Below are positions 49,466 through 60,236 of a stretch of 64,000 bases of DNA, one piece after another. The DNA lies in assembly GCA_033030425.1 (NCBI GenBank), contig JAUFSD010000015.1:1178001-1242000 (forward strand). The letters run 5' to 3'. The translations under genes were made by a program, and so were the position numbers. Numbering within the stretch: the first letter of the stretch is position 1; every line of letters begins with the position of its first letter. Source of the stretch: Verpa conica (lineage: Eukaryota > Ascomycota > Pezizomycetes > Pezizales > Morchellaceae). The notes beneath the pieces are model-generated. The model was not told the DNA's origin, ran no database searches, and was given only the letters and a program-made list of their open reading frames with translations.

Positions 49466-50647
49466 ATGGCCGCAATTTACCAATTCATCCACCAATTCTA
49501 CACGGAGGTCCTCCCCCCCGCCCCAGAGTTCACAGAGAAGGACCTCCGAGACCTCTCGGGGAGGGTCTACATCGTTACCGGCGGAGCATCTGGTGTCGGG
49601 TTTGAGCTGTCCAAGGTCTGCCCCCCCATTATTCCACCATCCTTACTACCTCACCAGCCAACAAAATAGATCCTCTACGCCAAAAACGCAACAATCTACA
49701 TCGCCGGTCGCAACGCCACAAATGCATCCACCGCAATTGACACCATAAAGAGCGAGCACACCTCAACGGGGGAACTCAGGTTCCTACACATTGACCTATC
49801 AGACCTCTCGACCGTGAAACCAGCAGCAGATGAGTTCCTGAGTCGTGAGAAGAGACTGGATGTGGTATGGCATAATGCCGGTGTAATGTTACCAGCGGAT
49901 GGGAGTGTAGATAAACAAGTTTGTCCCTCTCTCTCCTACCTCTCTACATTTCTACACTTGCTAAGAGAAACAGGGCCACGAGCTACAGATGGGCACAAAT
50001 GTGATTGCTCCCTGGTTACTACATCACTTCCTCACACCGCGCTTAATTGAGACCGCTGCAATGCCGGAGACACGCAAAGGCAGCGTTCGGGTAATCTGGG
50101 TATCGTCAATAGCAAACACTGGCGCACCCTATCCTGGTGGTATCAACTGGGGTGATATCGACTTTGATCACACGTGCAAGGGGATTAAAGGCGCGTTAAC
50201 TATGAATGGAGGGCCATTTAAATACGCACAGAGTAAAGCCGCTAATTATATTCTTGGCACCGAGGCTGCTAGGAGACTACGTGGATCGGGGGTTGTGTCT
50301 TTGGTGAGTTTTTTTCTTCTTTTTTTTGACTTCTCTGTGTGAGGGGTGGCTGTGCTGACTGGCTGTAGTCGTTGAATCCGGGGAATTTGATATCGGGGCT
50401 GGATAGGACTAGTCCTGGGTGGATGAGGTTTATATTACAGAATCTCGTACAGTACCCGGCGTATTTTGGGGGGTTGACGGAGCTGTTTGCGGGCTTGTCT
50501 GAGGAGATAGGTGAGGAGCAGAGTGGTCGGTATATGATTCCGTGGGGAAGGTTTGGGGAGCCGAGGGCCGATATTGCTCAGGGAGCTGAGGTAAATGGGA
50601 GGAGGTTGTGGGAGTATTGTGAAGGGGTGTGTAGGGAGTTTATGTAG
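49466..50647 (+). CDS. Short-chain dehydrogenase/reductase (SDR paralogue 2)
   Basis: Same SDR group as the gene at 46662-47969; substrate unknown. Four exons in phase 0 give 335 aa: 49466-49615, 49670-49918, 49974-50303 and 50369-50647. The cofactor motif TGGASGVG is at 38-45, NAG at 119-121, VIWVSS at 173-178 and the catalytic YAQSK at 217-221. The tail has LNPGNLISGLDR, ELFAGLSEEIGEEQSGRYMI and PWGRFGEPR, matching the paralogue. Exon 3 corresponds to exons 3 and 4 of the paralogue, so one intron was gained or lost after duplication. The last exon likewise corresponds to its last two exons. Both first introns use the uncommon donor GTC (AAG/GTCTGC here, AAG/GTCCGT in the paralogue). No targeting signal is evident. 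Confidence 0.93.
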
Positions 50648-51505
50648 TGGGTGTTTTTTTTTTCGTTTTCGTTTGGGTGTATGTGTGGGAGGTAATGTGG
50701 AGAGGTGTTCATGAGGTGGATTTTTAATCTTATACCACGAGTGTTGTCGGGTTAAAGTTCTGGTGTATGCTGTCAGTACTTTATTGGTGTCTTGGCATGT
50801 TGTAGGTATAAAGGGTGTCTATGAACGAAGTGAAGGGGCATAAGTGTGGGTGGAGGGTCTACCAGGCTTTGGTTGGCTGCTTCGTGAAGGGCGTCGCTTA
50901 GGTATGTTAGAGTGTCCTTTGGTTTGTTGCGGTGCCCCCCACCTGGCTCGAACTCTGCCCTAAGGATTGGAATTTGACTAAATTCTGTAGTCGTGCGAAT
51001 ATAATATTATTAGTCAATGTGCGTATCAATTCAAAGTCATGAACTTTTTTTCTGCCTAATCTAGGGTTTTTTTTATTCGGTGGAAGCTAGCCTATATGTC
51101 AAATCGCGTTGAGGTAGATATATGGAGTCCCCTTTAGCTGTACAACTATATGTAATGATTATACGGAATGAGTCATGCACTAGTGAAGGTGCTGTTTATC
51201 TAGTCCCAAGTGTTTCTAGAATCATCACCTTCAATCCCCTTCATAAAATCTCACCCGCGTCACAAGATTTCACTCTACGTTGGGGTTTAAAAAAAAGTAT
51301 AGCGAGTCGAAATATCTTTTTATGGTCTACCTCTACCGAAGTCTATCTGGTTATCGGAATATTAACCCTACCTACAGGACCCCCGCCCCCCGTCGGTATC
51401 TCCAATCATCGAGATGGGTTTTCTTTTGTAACAAACGATTGACGTCACGAACACTAGTAGCTATACTAGTGGTTGTGGCTAGCACCAGGTGTCCTTTTAT
51501 GGCAC

Positions 51506-51533
51506 TATAAGAAGGGGCTCGCTCCTTCTTATA
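51506..51533. repeat. Perfect 10-bp inverted repeat overlapping a TATA-like core
   Basis: TATAAGAAGG and CCTTCTTATA flank an 8-nt loop. A polypyrimidine leader and repeated TACAT units follow. It could be the promoter hairpin of a decayed LTR element or a solitary gene promoter. Confidence 0.6.
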
Positions 51534-53232
51534 CTTTCTTTCTTTTCTCTTCTCTGTACATTACATTACATACATACCTTTTATCAACATTCTCCGCCTA
51601 CTATTGCCTATTTGGGAGGTATCCTCCAATACTGTAACCTCACATACCATCTGCTCGCTCAACACCTTCATCTATTCGTCGGATCATTCCTCTATCGCCA
51701 TCTTGCTCGTTCATCACGCAGTTTCATCCATTCCCATCTCGCTCGTTTTCTAGGCCGTTACTCCTATCATTACTTTACTCACCCAGCTCACTCAAGGTCT
51801 ATGGAAGACACCAAATCCAATGCCTTTATCGCGAGACAAGGCAGTTTAAACAAAGATCTACTTCATCTAATAGGATTACCACAACATATCAAATACTTGA
51901 TACAATCTGGGGAATACTGAAAATAAAGTGCTACGGACCCCGATTTGGATTCCTTAGTGGCTACTCCGGGGAGCCTTATCACCTACCCGATCCCCGGTTA
52001 CAACCTCTATTTATACCGTTAAAGCTGAGATAGGGGTTTTTGGTGAGAAAATCTGAGAAGCAACCGAATCGTTCTTCCTGACCTTCCCAGTTGAGGACAA
52101 GCTACTGTACGTTCCTAGTACAGGCATGTTTGGAATTGCTGCTAGGATTGCTCGATCTCCTTATCGCTAGGACGTACTTTCGAAGCAACTTCAGTACGGT
52201 CGTTTCATCAGTTGCTAGCGCTGCCGGGAAGACTTCTACTGTATACACACACAAAATCTCGACGGTATAGTAGCCGTTTCAAAGGCTTATGTACTCTGAA
52301 AGGGTAGTTTACTATCAGTCTTACAAAAAGTGAAAGCCCTAATGTCCTTTGTGTAAAAATACACTTGCTAATCTATGCGTCCAGACCACTTACCTTATAA
52401 AATTACCAGGAACTGGTGAACCCATGATGGCGATTTGCTAAAACCTTTCACATACCTAGCTACCCTGACATATAGACCCTTTTCTCCCAACCCTAGCGGA
52501 GATAAGAAAGAGTCACGGGATAGAAAGAATTGGGGGACTCATGATCTGTTGTCTCAAGTATACTTGCGATTATTATTCCTATCTTTTCAGTAGGTATCGA
52601 GGAATGCCCTGGGCACCGAATGGCTTTGTTTTGCACTTTGAAGTTTTCTACGTTTCCTACTATTGTCTATCTTTTTTTCGCAACGTTCTATTTACCTCCT
52701 AGAAAATCGTTTTCTACTATTGAGATCAAGGTGACTCAGGGCTTGGTATATAACTGTATGTAAGTGCTTTTAATGTCTCGTATCTATTATCTTGTCAAAT
52801 TCTACCTGCTGCGGCCCGGGGTGTTATGCGCGTCAGTCACCGCAAAAAAATAATAAAAGACGTAGTAGTCTTAGTCTGTACCAATGAAATTATCCTATCA
52901 CCGTAAATTACTCCATTCTCCAATTAAAATAAGAAAATTTTATTATCTATGGCCCAATTGGAACTTCTGTCACTTACATAACTCTTGCTCTTAAAGAGGC
53001 CTAACTATTATGCTTACAGGGGTATACCCCACAGTAAATGCCACCCCTATGATATACCACGGAGGTCCGGCAGCCCCAGTAGGCTGATACGACTTAAGAA
53101 AGCTACATACAGCCAACAATACAGAGGGAAAAATGAAAAATACTATAGCCGCTTACCCGGCAGCGGCGAGCAGGGGGTTTAGGCTAGTAGGTGCTGGCGG
53201 TACGGTAAAGTTTACTTAGAACTATGTATATC

Positions 53233-53244
53233 AACCCTAACCCT
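53233..53244 (+). repeat. Interstitial telomere-type dimer
   Basis: AACCCTAACCCT in gene-free DNA, in the same orientation as the other copies. Confidence 0.6.
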
Positions 53245-56200
53245 GAACCTATCACTAAGAATTTTTATTTTTTTATTTTCTCTCCTCAGTAATTCTATCA
53301 CTAAGGAGATTTGTAATGATAAGTACATGGATCCCAAAGGATTTGTAGTATCCATAATCACCATTGTATTATTCACACCTCTTCACGAAGATGTGGCGGT
53401 GGTATTTCACGTCTGGTTTAATAGTGTTGTCTCTGGGGAATACTATAGTGCTAGTGCGAAGTCTGTTCTGCTCTCCCGTAGCTAATCAAGAAAACTTATC
53501 TGGCCCTCGATGTCAGTGGTTCAAATGGGCCGACCCGGGCTAGAAACTGGTATTGCCCGGGCCACTTAGAAGGTGGCTGGGCTGGCTTAAATAACTAAAT
53601 GAGCTAGCCTATCCAAACCTCTGCTCGATGTAGGGTTGGAGCTGAGATGCTGTGCGGAGTAAAGACTAGCCTTGAATACTTGAAATCATCGGTAATTTAT
53701 GGCTGTTTTTTTGGAGTGCCTTCGACCGGGAGTGTAACTGTCAGTCGTGGGGGCGGTTAGAGTGGTCGGGAATAGGAGTTTCAATAATTGCTTAATTCGG
53801 TGGCGGAAACGATCAGTATGGTGGAAAAAGTTATTCAAAGCGAGGGTATCTTCATACCAGAAAGAGGTATGGATCGCTTTAATGAATATGAAAAGTGTAG
53901 AGGCACTAGGCGCCTAACAGGCCTTCAAAGGGTTGTTGGTCTTCTCGTGTTTGATATAGACCTGGTTATTAGTACAGAGGTTCTGTAGTTAATAGAGTCT
54001 AGATATCCCTTAAATATCAGCCGTTTGAGGTCTGGGTTACAGGTGTTTGATGGCTATTCTACCTAGAAGTTCATTAATATCTCGTGATAAAGCCGAACAT
54101 CAACTCTAAGGCTGCTAGAATGAGCATGAGTACGGCGACGTCTAAACAGGAAGGGAGAGATACACACACTGTCATTTTTCCGCTCTACGCTTAGTCGCTC
54201 TCCTATGCCTATGCGGGGGAGGAAGCGGGTATTTGAGCACCGTTTCTATCTGAAATCCATACCGGGTGTTACCAACCCTTAGTTACCAGTTCACCCCAAC
54301 GCTTAGACCAATCAAGGAAGGATTATATAAGACAGCAATTCATGAAGCCTCACTCGGATTACGCTGTGCAACACCGATAGCCCAACAGTTAATCATTGGC
54401 TGATACGGCACACGACCATTCAATTTTGTTTGATCGGACCCGCACCACCCCACCACCCACCCACAGCTCTTGCGATCTCTACCCCCACAAGATCGTACCG
54501 ATGGTTGAGGGACTTTGGTTTTACTGGTCTAGCTAGGTTGAATACCGCTTTTCGACATAATAGCTATTAAGGCGTGATAATTTTTCGCGGTTGAGGTTAG
54601 AGGTCAAGTATTTATTTGGAAGGCTTCATTGCGAATGATACTAAGCGGGTCTCTTCCCAGGTTGTTTTTAATAAATCTTTGGCCGGGGGGGTGTCCGTGG
54701 TATCTCCACACACACACACACACACACTATATTTTTATCTTTAACGATCGCGAATCTGCTTCCGAGGTTGCACACCTAAAGCTTAAATATTCCCGAAACA
54801 AGCAAAAAGAGGGGTAGATGTTTTTTAACAACTAGGATGCAGTGCCGTTTCTGGGTTAAAAAATGTAGAGAGGAGCGCCTGTAGAGAGGTGGAAACCTAA
54901 CCCATGCCAAGCCTCTGCTTTCGCAGCTAGTTAACTCTTACAACTTCCTTTGGCAATAAAATCTGGCCTGTGTTAATGGAGGGTTTGTGATTACTAAGCT
55001 TTACACTGCCCTCACTACTCGCTCTATCAGTTCCGAATTCTTCTGGTGGGAGATTTAGGCACTTGGACTACAAATAAGTATTCTGCTGACACACCCGATT
55101 AAGTTTGAGTATTTAGTTGTAATAGAGGGAGGTCATAATAATTTCCTGTATCTTTTAGTATAACTAGTTGGTATTTTTATCAAGATTAGTTATTGGTTTA
55201 TTTCTAACACCTAACGTACTTGTTCTGATGAGAACGCAACCAACTACCCAACGTCCCCACCACCGGGCTACTCTCCGTCTTCATCCTACACCGTACAACA
55301 CAAGGACACCTCGTATCATTCGCGCGCGATCTATAGCCCTAAATGCACAGAACGCGCGGTGGCCAAGCAACCGCAACCACCGATGTCTGCAGCTCCATGT
55401 AAGCCCGCCTCGGAGATTTATTCCCGATATACTAACCGGCTAGTTACAATTGTCTGGTATTCAGGATAAACGTACTATAGAAAACTCTATAGATACTTGC
55501 AGCGCTTAAGGAGTGGATTATATTAGTAATATATAGACTCCCGTTGTGGATTGGGGGGGAGCCCAAGTCTTAGTAAGAGTTGCCTATGACGTAACTCTAT
55601 ATGCTTTCTCAAGGAAAACCTAGATTTTGAGAACAAACTTCTTTATTTCCCGAGAATCTCCTTAGTAGCACTAGATTTGGCCTGAGTTACTTGACAGCGG
55701 CACTGAGAATACGGGGATTCCAATATTTAGCTAGCGCTACACTTAACCTACCCCCCTAAAATCCGATTTCTAAGCTTTAGGACTGCATATAGATGTAGTA
55801 CCCGTAGTGCATGAACCCTACCTTTATGCAATTATCATTACAGAGATCAGAAATAGGGTAGCTTCCCGAGGCTGATGCAGAGATGCGCAGGTAATGATTA
55901 GTTTGATATATGCCGGTGGTCTAAGTGTCTTGTGTCACCAGCTGGTCCCTTGATTATAAATACAGTGAAGTTAGAGATCTCAGAAGCACCTTCCCGAACC
56001 CCAGAGTTTTCTCCGGCTCTTCTCCATGCATATTATGGTACTATACCCGACTAGCTAGACTGCCCTACCCTTCTCCCGCGATCGGCGTGAGTAAGCAAAG
56101 CTGGGTGAGGTGGAATACCGAGTGACAATCGATGACCGGTGTATAAACTATAGCTAGGGATACTATACTTGAATGTATTTGGCGGGAGGTGATTCCCGGG

Positions 56201-57160
56201 GATAAGGATCAGTAAGATCGACGTGATGTATCATAGTACTTGTATTCCATTGGGCAAAGCAGGGGAATCCAGAACCGTCACCGGTAAGTTACTTTCGGAT
56301 GGGAAACTTCATCGCCTTGATAGCGAGGACGGCTAGAATCATGGTTCCTGGTTTACAAATCATGCGCGGGGTCTATTTATCCCCATTGGACTCGGCAGTT
56401 TCAAGAGCATCATCAGGAGTCTATGATTCCTGTTAATGTCAACGTATGCACTGCATCATGAGTTACCTGTTACCTTGCACCGTTTTCTCGCTATCATTCA
56501 GCATGGTGAGAGAGGGGGAGGGGAACCGCGGAGCTTCATGATTACAGTCCTTCCCCATCCTCCCCCACACCCATCCCTCCCCTCAGACAACCTGCGCAGC
56601 ACAAGCCCTCAAATAATCATTGGCTCAACATGTCCCACGATTGATAAATATAAATAAAATAAAATAAAAGTGTTGATCCTCTCTAAATTTGCGTCAGTGT
56701 GCGAATGGCGGAAACAGGACCCTCCATTATTTTTCTATCATAAGTGTAGGAATTTTTTTTTTTCTTTTTTTTTTTTTCTTTACATGTTTTTCGTGTACAT
56801 AAAGATGCGATTACCGACACAAGCACGCCATTCCGCATAGATCCAGGCACAAGAGTGAGTCTCCAGGTACGATTCAACGGGTATGGATCTCTGATTTCCT
56901 GGTATCATTCGAGGCCTTCCACTGTGGCCAACTTGCAAACATGACATGCAGGATGATGTGTTGCGTGCCCTTGATTCCTGGATTATTAAAGGTTCCCATC
57001 TTTGTAATAAGCTCTGGCTACTAATGTATGCATGGGTTGTGTGCATGCATGCATCGCCAGCACCGCTGGGCCAAACAGGCAGCCTAAACTGACCTTCGCG
57101 AAAGAGGTAGGGATTAAGGCGTGATTTTCGGGTAACTGTAGTGGTCGGTCCACGATGCTT

Positions 57161-57270
57161 CATTTGGTGTTCACTTGCTGCTCATTTGGTGTTCACTTGG
57201 TGCTCACTTGCTGCTTATTTGCTGCTCACTTGCTGCTCACTTGCTACCCACTTGCTGCCCACTTGCTGCT
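57161..57270 (+). repeat. Minisatellite, 11-bp unit CACTTGCTGCT, 10 copies
   Basis: Ten contiguous 11-bp units, with variants CATTTGGTGTT, CACTTGGTGCT, TATTTGCTGCT, CACTTGCTACC and CACTTGCTGCC. The unit is not a multiple of three, so all frames through it read as a Leu/Cys/Ala/Ser-rich repeat. The open frames at 57141-57552 are therefore best explained by the repeat. Confidence 0.9.
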
Positions 57271-57837
57271 CGCCTGCCCACGATCCTGCATTTGCTACTC
57301 TCGCCTGCTCCCCGAATAGCAGATGCCCTGGCTTTATTAGTCACGTCCCCCCGTCCCTGTGGCATATCGACTTCTTACTTATCCGCGAGCCTCCTCCAAG
57401 TAGCTAACGTCAAGCACCGAATCTCCCGGGGATGCGAGTACCGTGGCTCCTCAGGCAAAACAAGAACAACACAACGATCGTGCTCATCACAGCAATGGGA
57501 TGTGAACAAGTCTTTCTTCTCCCCCCCGCTTGGAGAGAGTCCAGCTTTCTAACACCATCCTCGCCTAGATGGTGTCATCTTGTCTAGATAGTTTTGTGCT
57601 TTCTAGAGTTGTTGATAACAGGCTCTAGCTGTTCCCCTTTTAACTCTTGTATCCAAGTTTTCCAGATTACAATTCAAACAACACAATACAAGAAGGAAAA
57701 ATAACAGTGAAAAATAAAAGATCCCCACACAAAACTCATAACCTCCATCCTGCCCCTCCTCCCCCTCCTGCCCCTCCTCCCAACCCCTCCCTCCCCCTTT
57801 CTTCTTCTTCTTCTTCGTCCTCTCTCATATCACTTTA

Positions 57838-58749
57838 ATGCCTACCGCGACACCAATTTCCCCGGCGAAGGAAAAGCGAATGACACCCGCGCAGATCGAC
57901 CACGTCGTAGTACTAGTCCCGTATGCAGACCTCCAAACGCCGCCCCGATGGGTAACTGAGAACTTCACCCTAACCCCCGGAGGCCGGCACACCGACGGCA
58001 AGACCGAAAACCAACTGATCGTCTTCGAAGACGGCACCTACCTCGAGCTAATCGCCTTCATCAACGACAACCCCAGTCTGCGCCGAGGCCACCCCTGGGG
58101 AAACAAGCCGTACGGCTTCATCGACTTTGCGCTGACGACTCCCGAGGGGGCTAGTTTCGACTACGCGGGACTCCGCGGGAGGATCAACCAAAAGAGCGGG
58201 AACCTTGGCATCGACTACGACCAGCCCACCGAAGGCGGCCGGAAAGGCGATGATGGAAAAGACGTCCGCTGGAACGTTACGTTCCCAAAGAATGTGGTGG
58301 GCGCTGGTGCTCCCGGGTCGAGTATCAGCAGGCGAGGGGAGATTCCGTTCTGGTGCCACGATGTCTCCAAGAGGAGTTTCAGGGTCGATACCGGGAGTGC
58401 GAATACTACCCATCCTAGTGGGGTCAAGGGCATTGCTCAGTTCACCATACTCGTCCCCGACGGTAAGATGGATTCGTACGTCGATCTCTATTCGTCGATT
58501 ATGGATAGTAAGCCTGTGAGGATGTTTGGGACCACCCGGTTGCCGTTGGAGACCCCCGTGAATGTTCCGGGACTTGTGAAGCCGTGGGTTTTTGTTGAAC
58601 CGCCGACGCTGGACGTCGAGAAGAAGAGACTAAAGGAGAGGGGTCCCGGAATCATTGAGATTGCATTGAGACTGGGGGTGGAAGGCAAAGTAGGAGTGGG
58701 TAGACCTTCTATTGATGAGAAGGGGGTTTGGATACATTTCTTGAAGTAG
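57838..58749 (+). CDS. Glyoxalase-like domain protein
   Basis: Single-exon 303-aa protein with the two-lobed vicinal-oxygen-chelate fold of the fungal glyoxalase-like family; reaction unknown. The first lobe starts IDHVVVLVPYADLQTPPRWV (about residues 20-39) with a typical metal-ligand His, then FTLTPGGRHTDGKTENQLIV and FEDGTYLELIAFI, whose Glu is a second likely ligand. The middle contains a PFWCHDVSKRSFRVDTGSAN segment, and the second lobe runs through THPSGVKGIAQFTILVPDGK to GPGIIEIALRLGVEG. The 5' half is strongly GC-biased at third positions compared with neighbouring genes, suggesting high expression or different ancestry. The upstream leader has CCTCCC and CTT microsatellites. It points towards the protoglobin gene; the stop codons are 0.5 kb apart. 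Confidence 0.88.
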   Translation: MPTATPISPAKEKRMTPAQIDHVVVLVPYADLQTPPRWVTENFTLTPGGRHTDGKTENQLIVFEDGTYLELIAFINDNPSLRRGHPWGNKPYGFIDFALTTPEGASFDYAGLRGRINQKSGNLGIDYDQPTEGGRKGDDGKDVRWNVTFPKNVVGAGAPGSSISRRGEIPFWCHDVSKRSFRVDTGSANTTHPSGVKGIAQFTILVPDGKMDSYVDLYSSIMDSKPVRMFGTTRLPLETPVNVPGLVKPWVFVEPPTLDVEKKRLKERGPGIIEIALRLGVEGKVGVGRPSIDEKGVWIHFLK

Positions 58750-59278
58750 ACTAGACTAGGGTTTGCACGGTGATGTAGGAGTAAGGATGGGCATATGGAG
58801 ATTGTTTTTGCTAGCATCTTTTTGTAGGAAGGAAGGGGGGGGGGCATCATATGGCGCAAGGAATGGGGAATTTTATCTTTTATGCGAAAGTTTCGAAATT
58901 TGATAGGAATGAAAAACCCATAAAGTACCGAAAAGCTCTTCCACATCGATCACATGTGATAACGATACCGTTAGATCTCTACCCGGCTACTATGCAGTGA
59001 TCACATTCTAATTTTGTCTCTACAGATCTCGGCTGAGAAATCTGTAGATCTATCTAATCTAGGTGTAGAAACCCTAACCCTAGACGAGTCTCATTCAATT
59101 GTCTCTTCTATAAAGAAATGATATTCGAATTACCCTATGACCCCTACAAAATAACGCCCCCCCGAAAAGCAAATACACGACAGGAGATCCAGAACTAAGT
59201 CTAAGTAACCAAAGAAAAGGAAAAACAGGGGGTGGGGGAAGGAAAAAAGAAAACTACTCCCACGCTATTCTACCCCAA
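58750..59278. other. Convergent spacer
   Basis: About 530 bp between the stops of the glyoxalase-like and protoglobin genes, with a G tract near 58837 and a telomere-type dimer at 59070-59081. It should contain both 3' untranslated regions. Confidence 0.55.
59070..59081 (+). repeat. Interstitial telomere-type dimer
   Basis: AACCCTAACCCT between two convergent genes. It is one of five such sites in the window. Confidence 0.6.
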
Positions 59279-60116
59279 TCAAGCCTTCGTACGTTGATAA
59301 AGAATCTGCAAGAACCCGCCAAGGATAACCGTTGCAACACCGTACACAATACCACGGAAATCTGCTGAACCAAGAAGTCCCGAGGGAGCCTTAACTGAAT
59401 CCCGACTAGGGATGAAATGACGAGAAAACAAGTCATTCTGGATCCAGAGAACTTTGTTCAACGCCCGGAGAACAGCGGACTTTGTCTTGTCGTCAAGGTC
59501 TGGATGCTCAACCACAGCCCCAAGGAGAAGATCAATGACATAGGCTAAACCCCCCGGGTTAGTAGTTTTCTACATATATTGTGGAAGATGGCTTACCTAG
59601 GAGAAGAGCCATGTGGATATATTCAACCCTCAAACCGGGCTTCTTTTCACGATGAGCGAATCCGGCTACTCCGGTATGCATGAGAGCTACTTTATCAAGA
59701 TATTCCTATTCTCGGCGTAAGCTACTATCCCAATATCGAACTTCCTGGGGGGGGGGGCTTACCCAAGTTGAAGGTTTATCATAGTCCATAGTAACCAATT
59801 TCACCAAATAGCCTTTCAGAAAGCTCATTCTGAACTTGATCTGTGGGTGCTCCAAGGTGAGGTCCTCTAACGATGTTGGGGCCTCGCCATCGTAACCCGT
59901 TTGTCGCGGAATAAATGATCTTGCGGTGATATCGAAAGAAAGCAACTTCTTGTAAACCGCCTCCACAACCGCAGGGACTAAAGTTGCTACTACAGGCTTC
60001 GCGTCGTAAATGGCTTGAGCATCCTCAGCGGTGAAGCCGACAAACGCCTTTGCATATGAGATTCTAGACTCAAGAGTATCAAGAGAAGCTGGATCGATGT
60101 GCTGCATCTTGGACAT
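59279..60116 (-). CDS. Protoglobin-domain protein with C-terminal membrane anchor
   Basis: Haem-binding globin-fold protein of the protoglobin/globin-sensor family; in other organisms these bind O2, CO or NO. Three exons in phase give 242 aa: 60116-59763, 59705-59597 and 59544-59279. The globin domain covers about residues 9-190: LESRISYAKAFVGFTAEDAQ, PAVVEAVYKKLLSFDITARS, HPQIKFRMSFLKGYLVKLV and the F-helix region KVALMHTGVAGFAHR, in which a His is the likely proximal ligand. The family segment PGLRVEYIHMALLLGYVIDL follows. After the fold comes a linker, then a hydrophobic helix at the extreme C-terminus (GIVYGVATVILGGFLQILY, then QRTKA), which reads as a tail anchor. There is no kinase or cyclase output domain, so signalling would need a partner. 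A TATA box lies about 112 bp upstream. Confidence 0.88.
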
Positions 60117-60227
60117 TGTTTAGAGTGTTGAGAATGGATGTTAGATTGAGTGTGTTTGTTGATCTTGTCAATGTGTAGTATAGTAATTTACTGTAATGGC
60201 GAGTCTACTTGAGGTGAATCCTATCCT

Positions 60228-60236
60228 CTTTTATAT
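60228..60236 (-). promoter_or_regulatory. Probable TATA box of the protoglobin gene
   Basis: The minus strand reads ATATAAAAG, about 112 nt before the start codon at 60116. The position fits a core promoter with a leader of roughly 80 nt. Confidence 0.5.

Larger units (their letters stand above)
50648..57837. other. Gene-free 7.2-kb region with repeats
   Basis: No supported gene. Named contents: a hairpin with TATA core at 51506-51533 followed by a pyrimidine-rich leader, a telomere-type dimer at 53233-53244, a GC-rich hairpin near 53533-53564, a CA microsatellite near 54711-54727, a 10-copy 11-bp tandem repeat at 57161-57270, and CCTCCC/CTT microsatellites at about 57750-57815 just upstream of the glyoxalase-like gene. 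Open frames (51489-51920, 53788-53988, 55168-55443) have no recognisable domain. Confidence 0.5.

Noticed and set aside
33259..50647. Secondary-metabolite gene cluster (methyltransferase, oxidase, two SDRs)
   Set aside because: No polyketide, peptide or terpene backbone gene is present and the genes are separated by 2-4 kb spacers, so the label is not supported.
57141..57552. Leu/Cys-rich open frames of 88 and 125 codons
   Set aside because: They run through the 11-bp minisatellite in two frames at once and show no domain beyond it.
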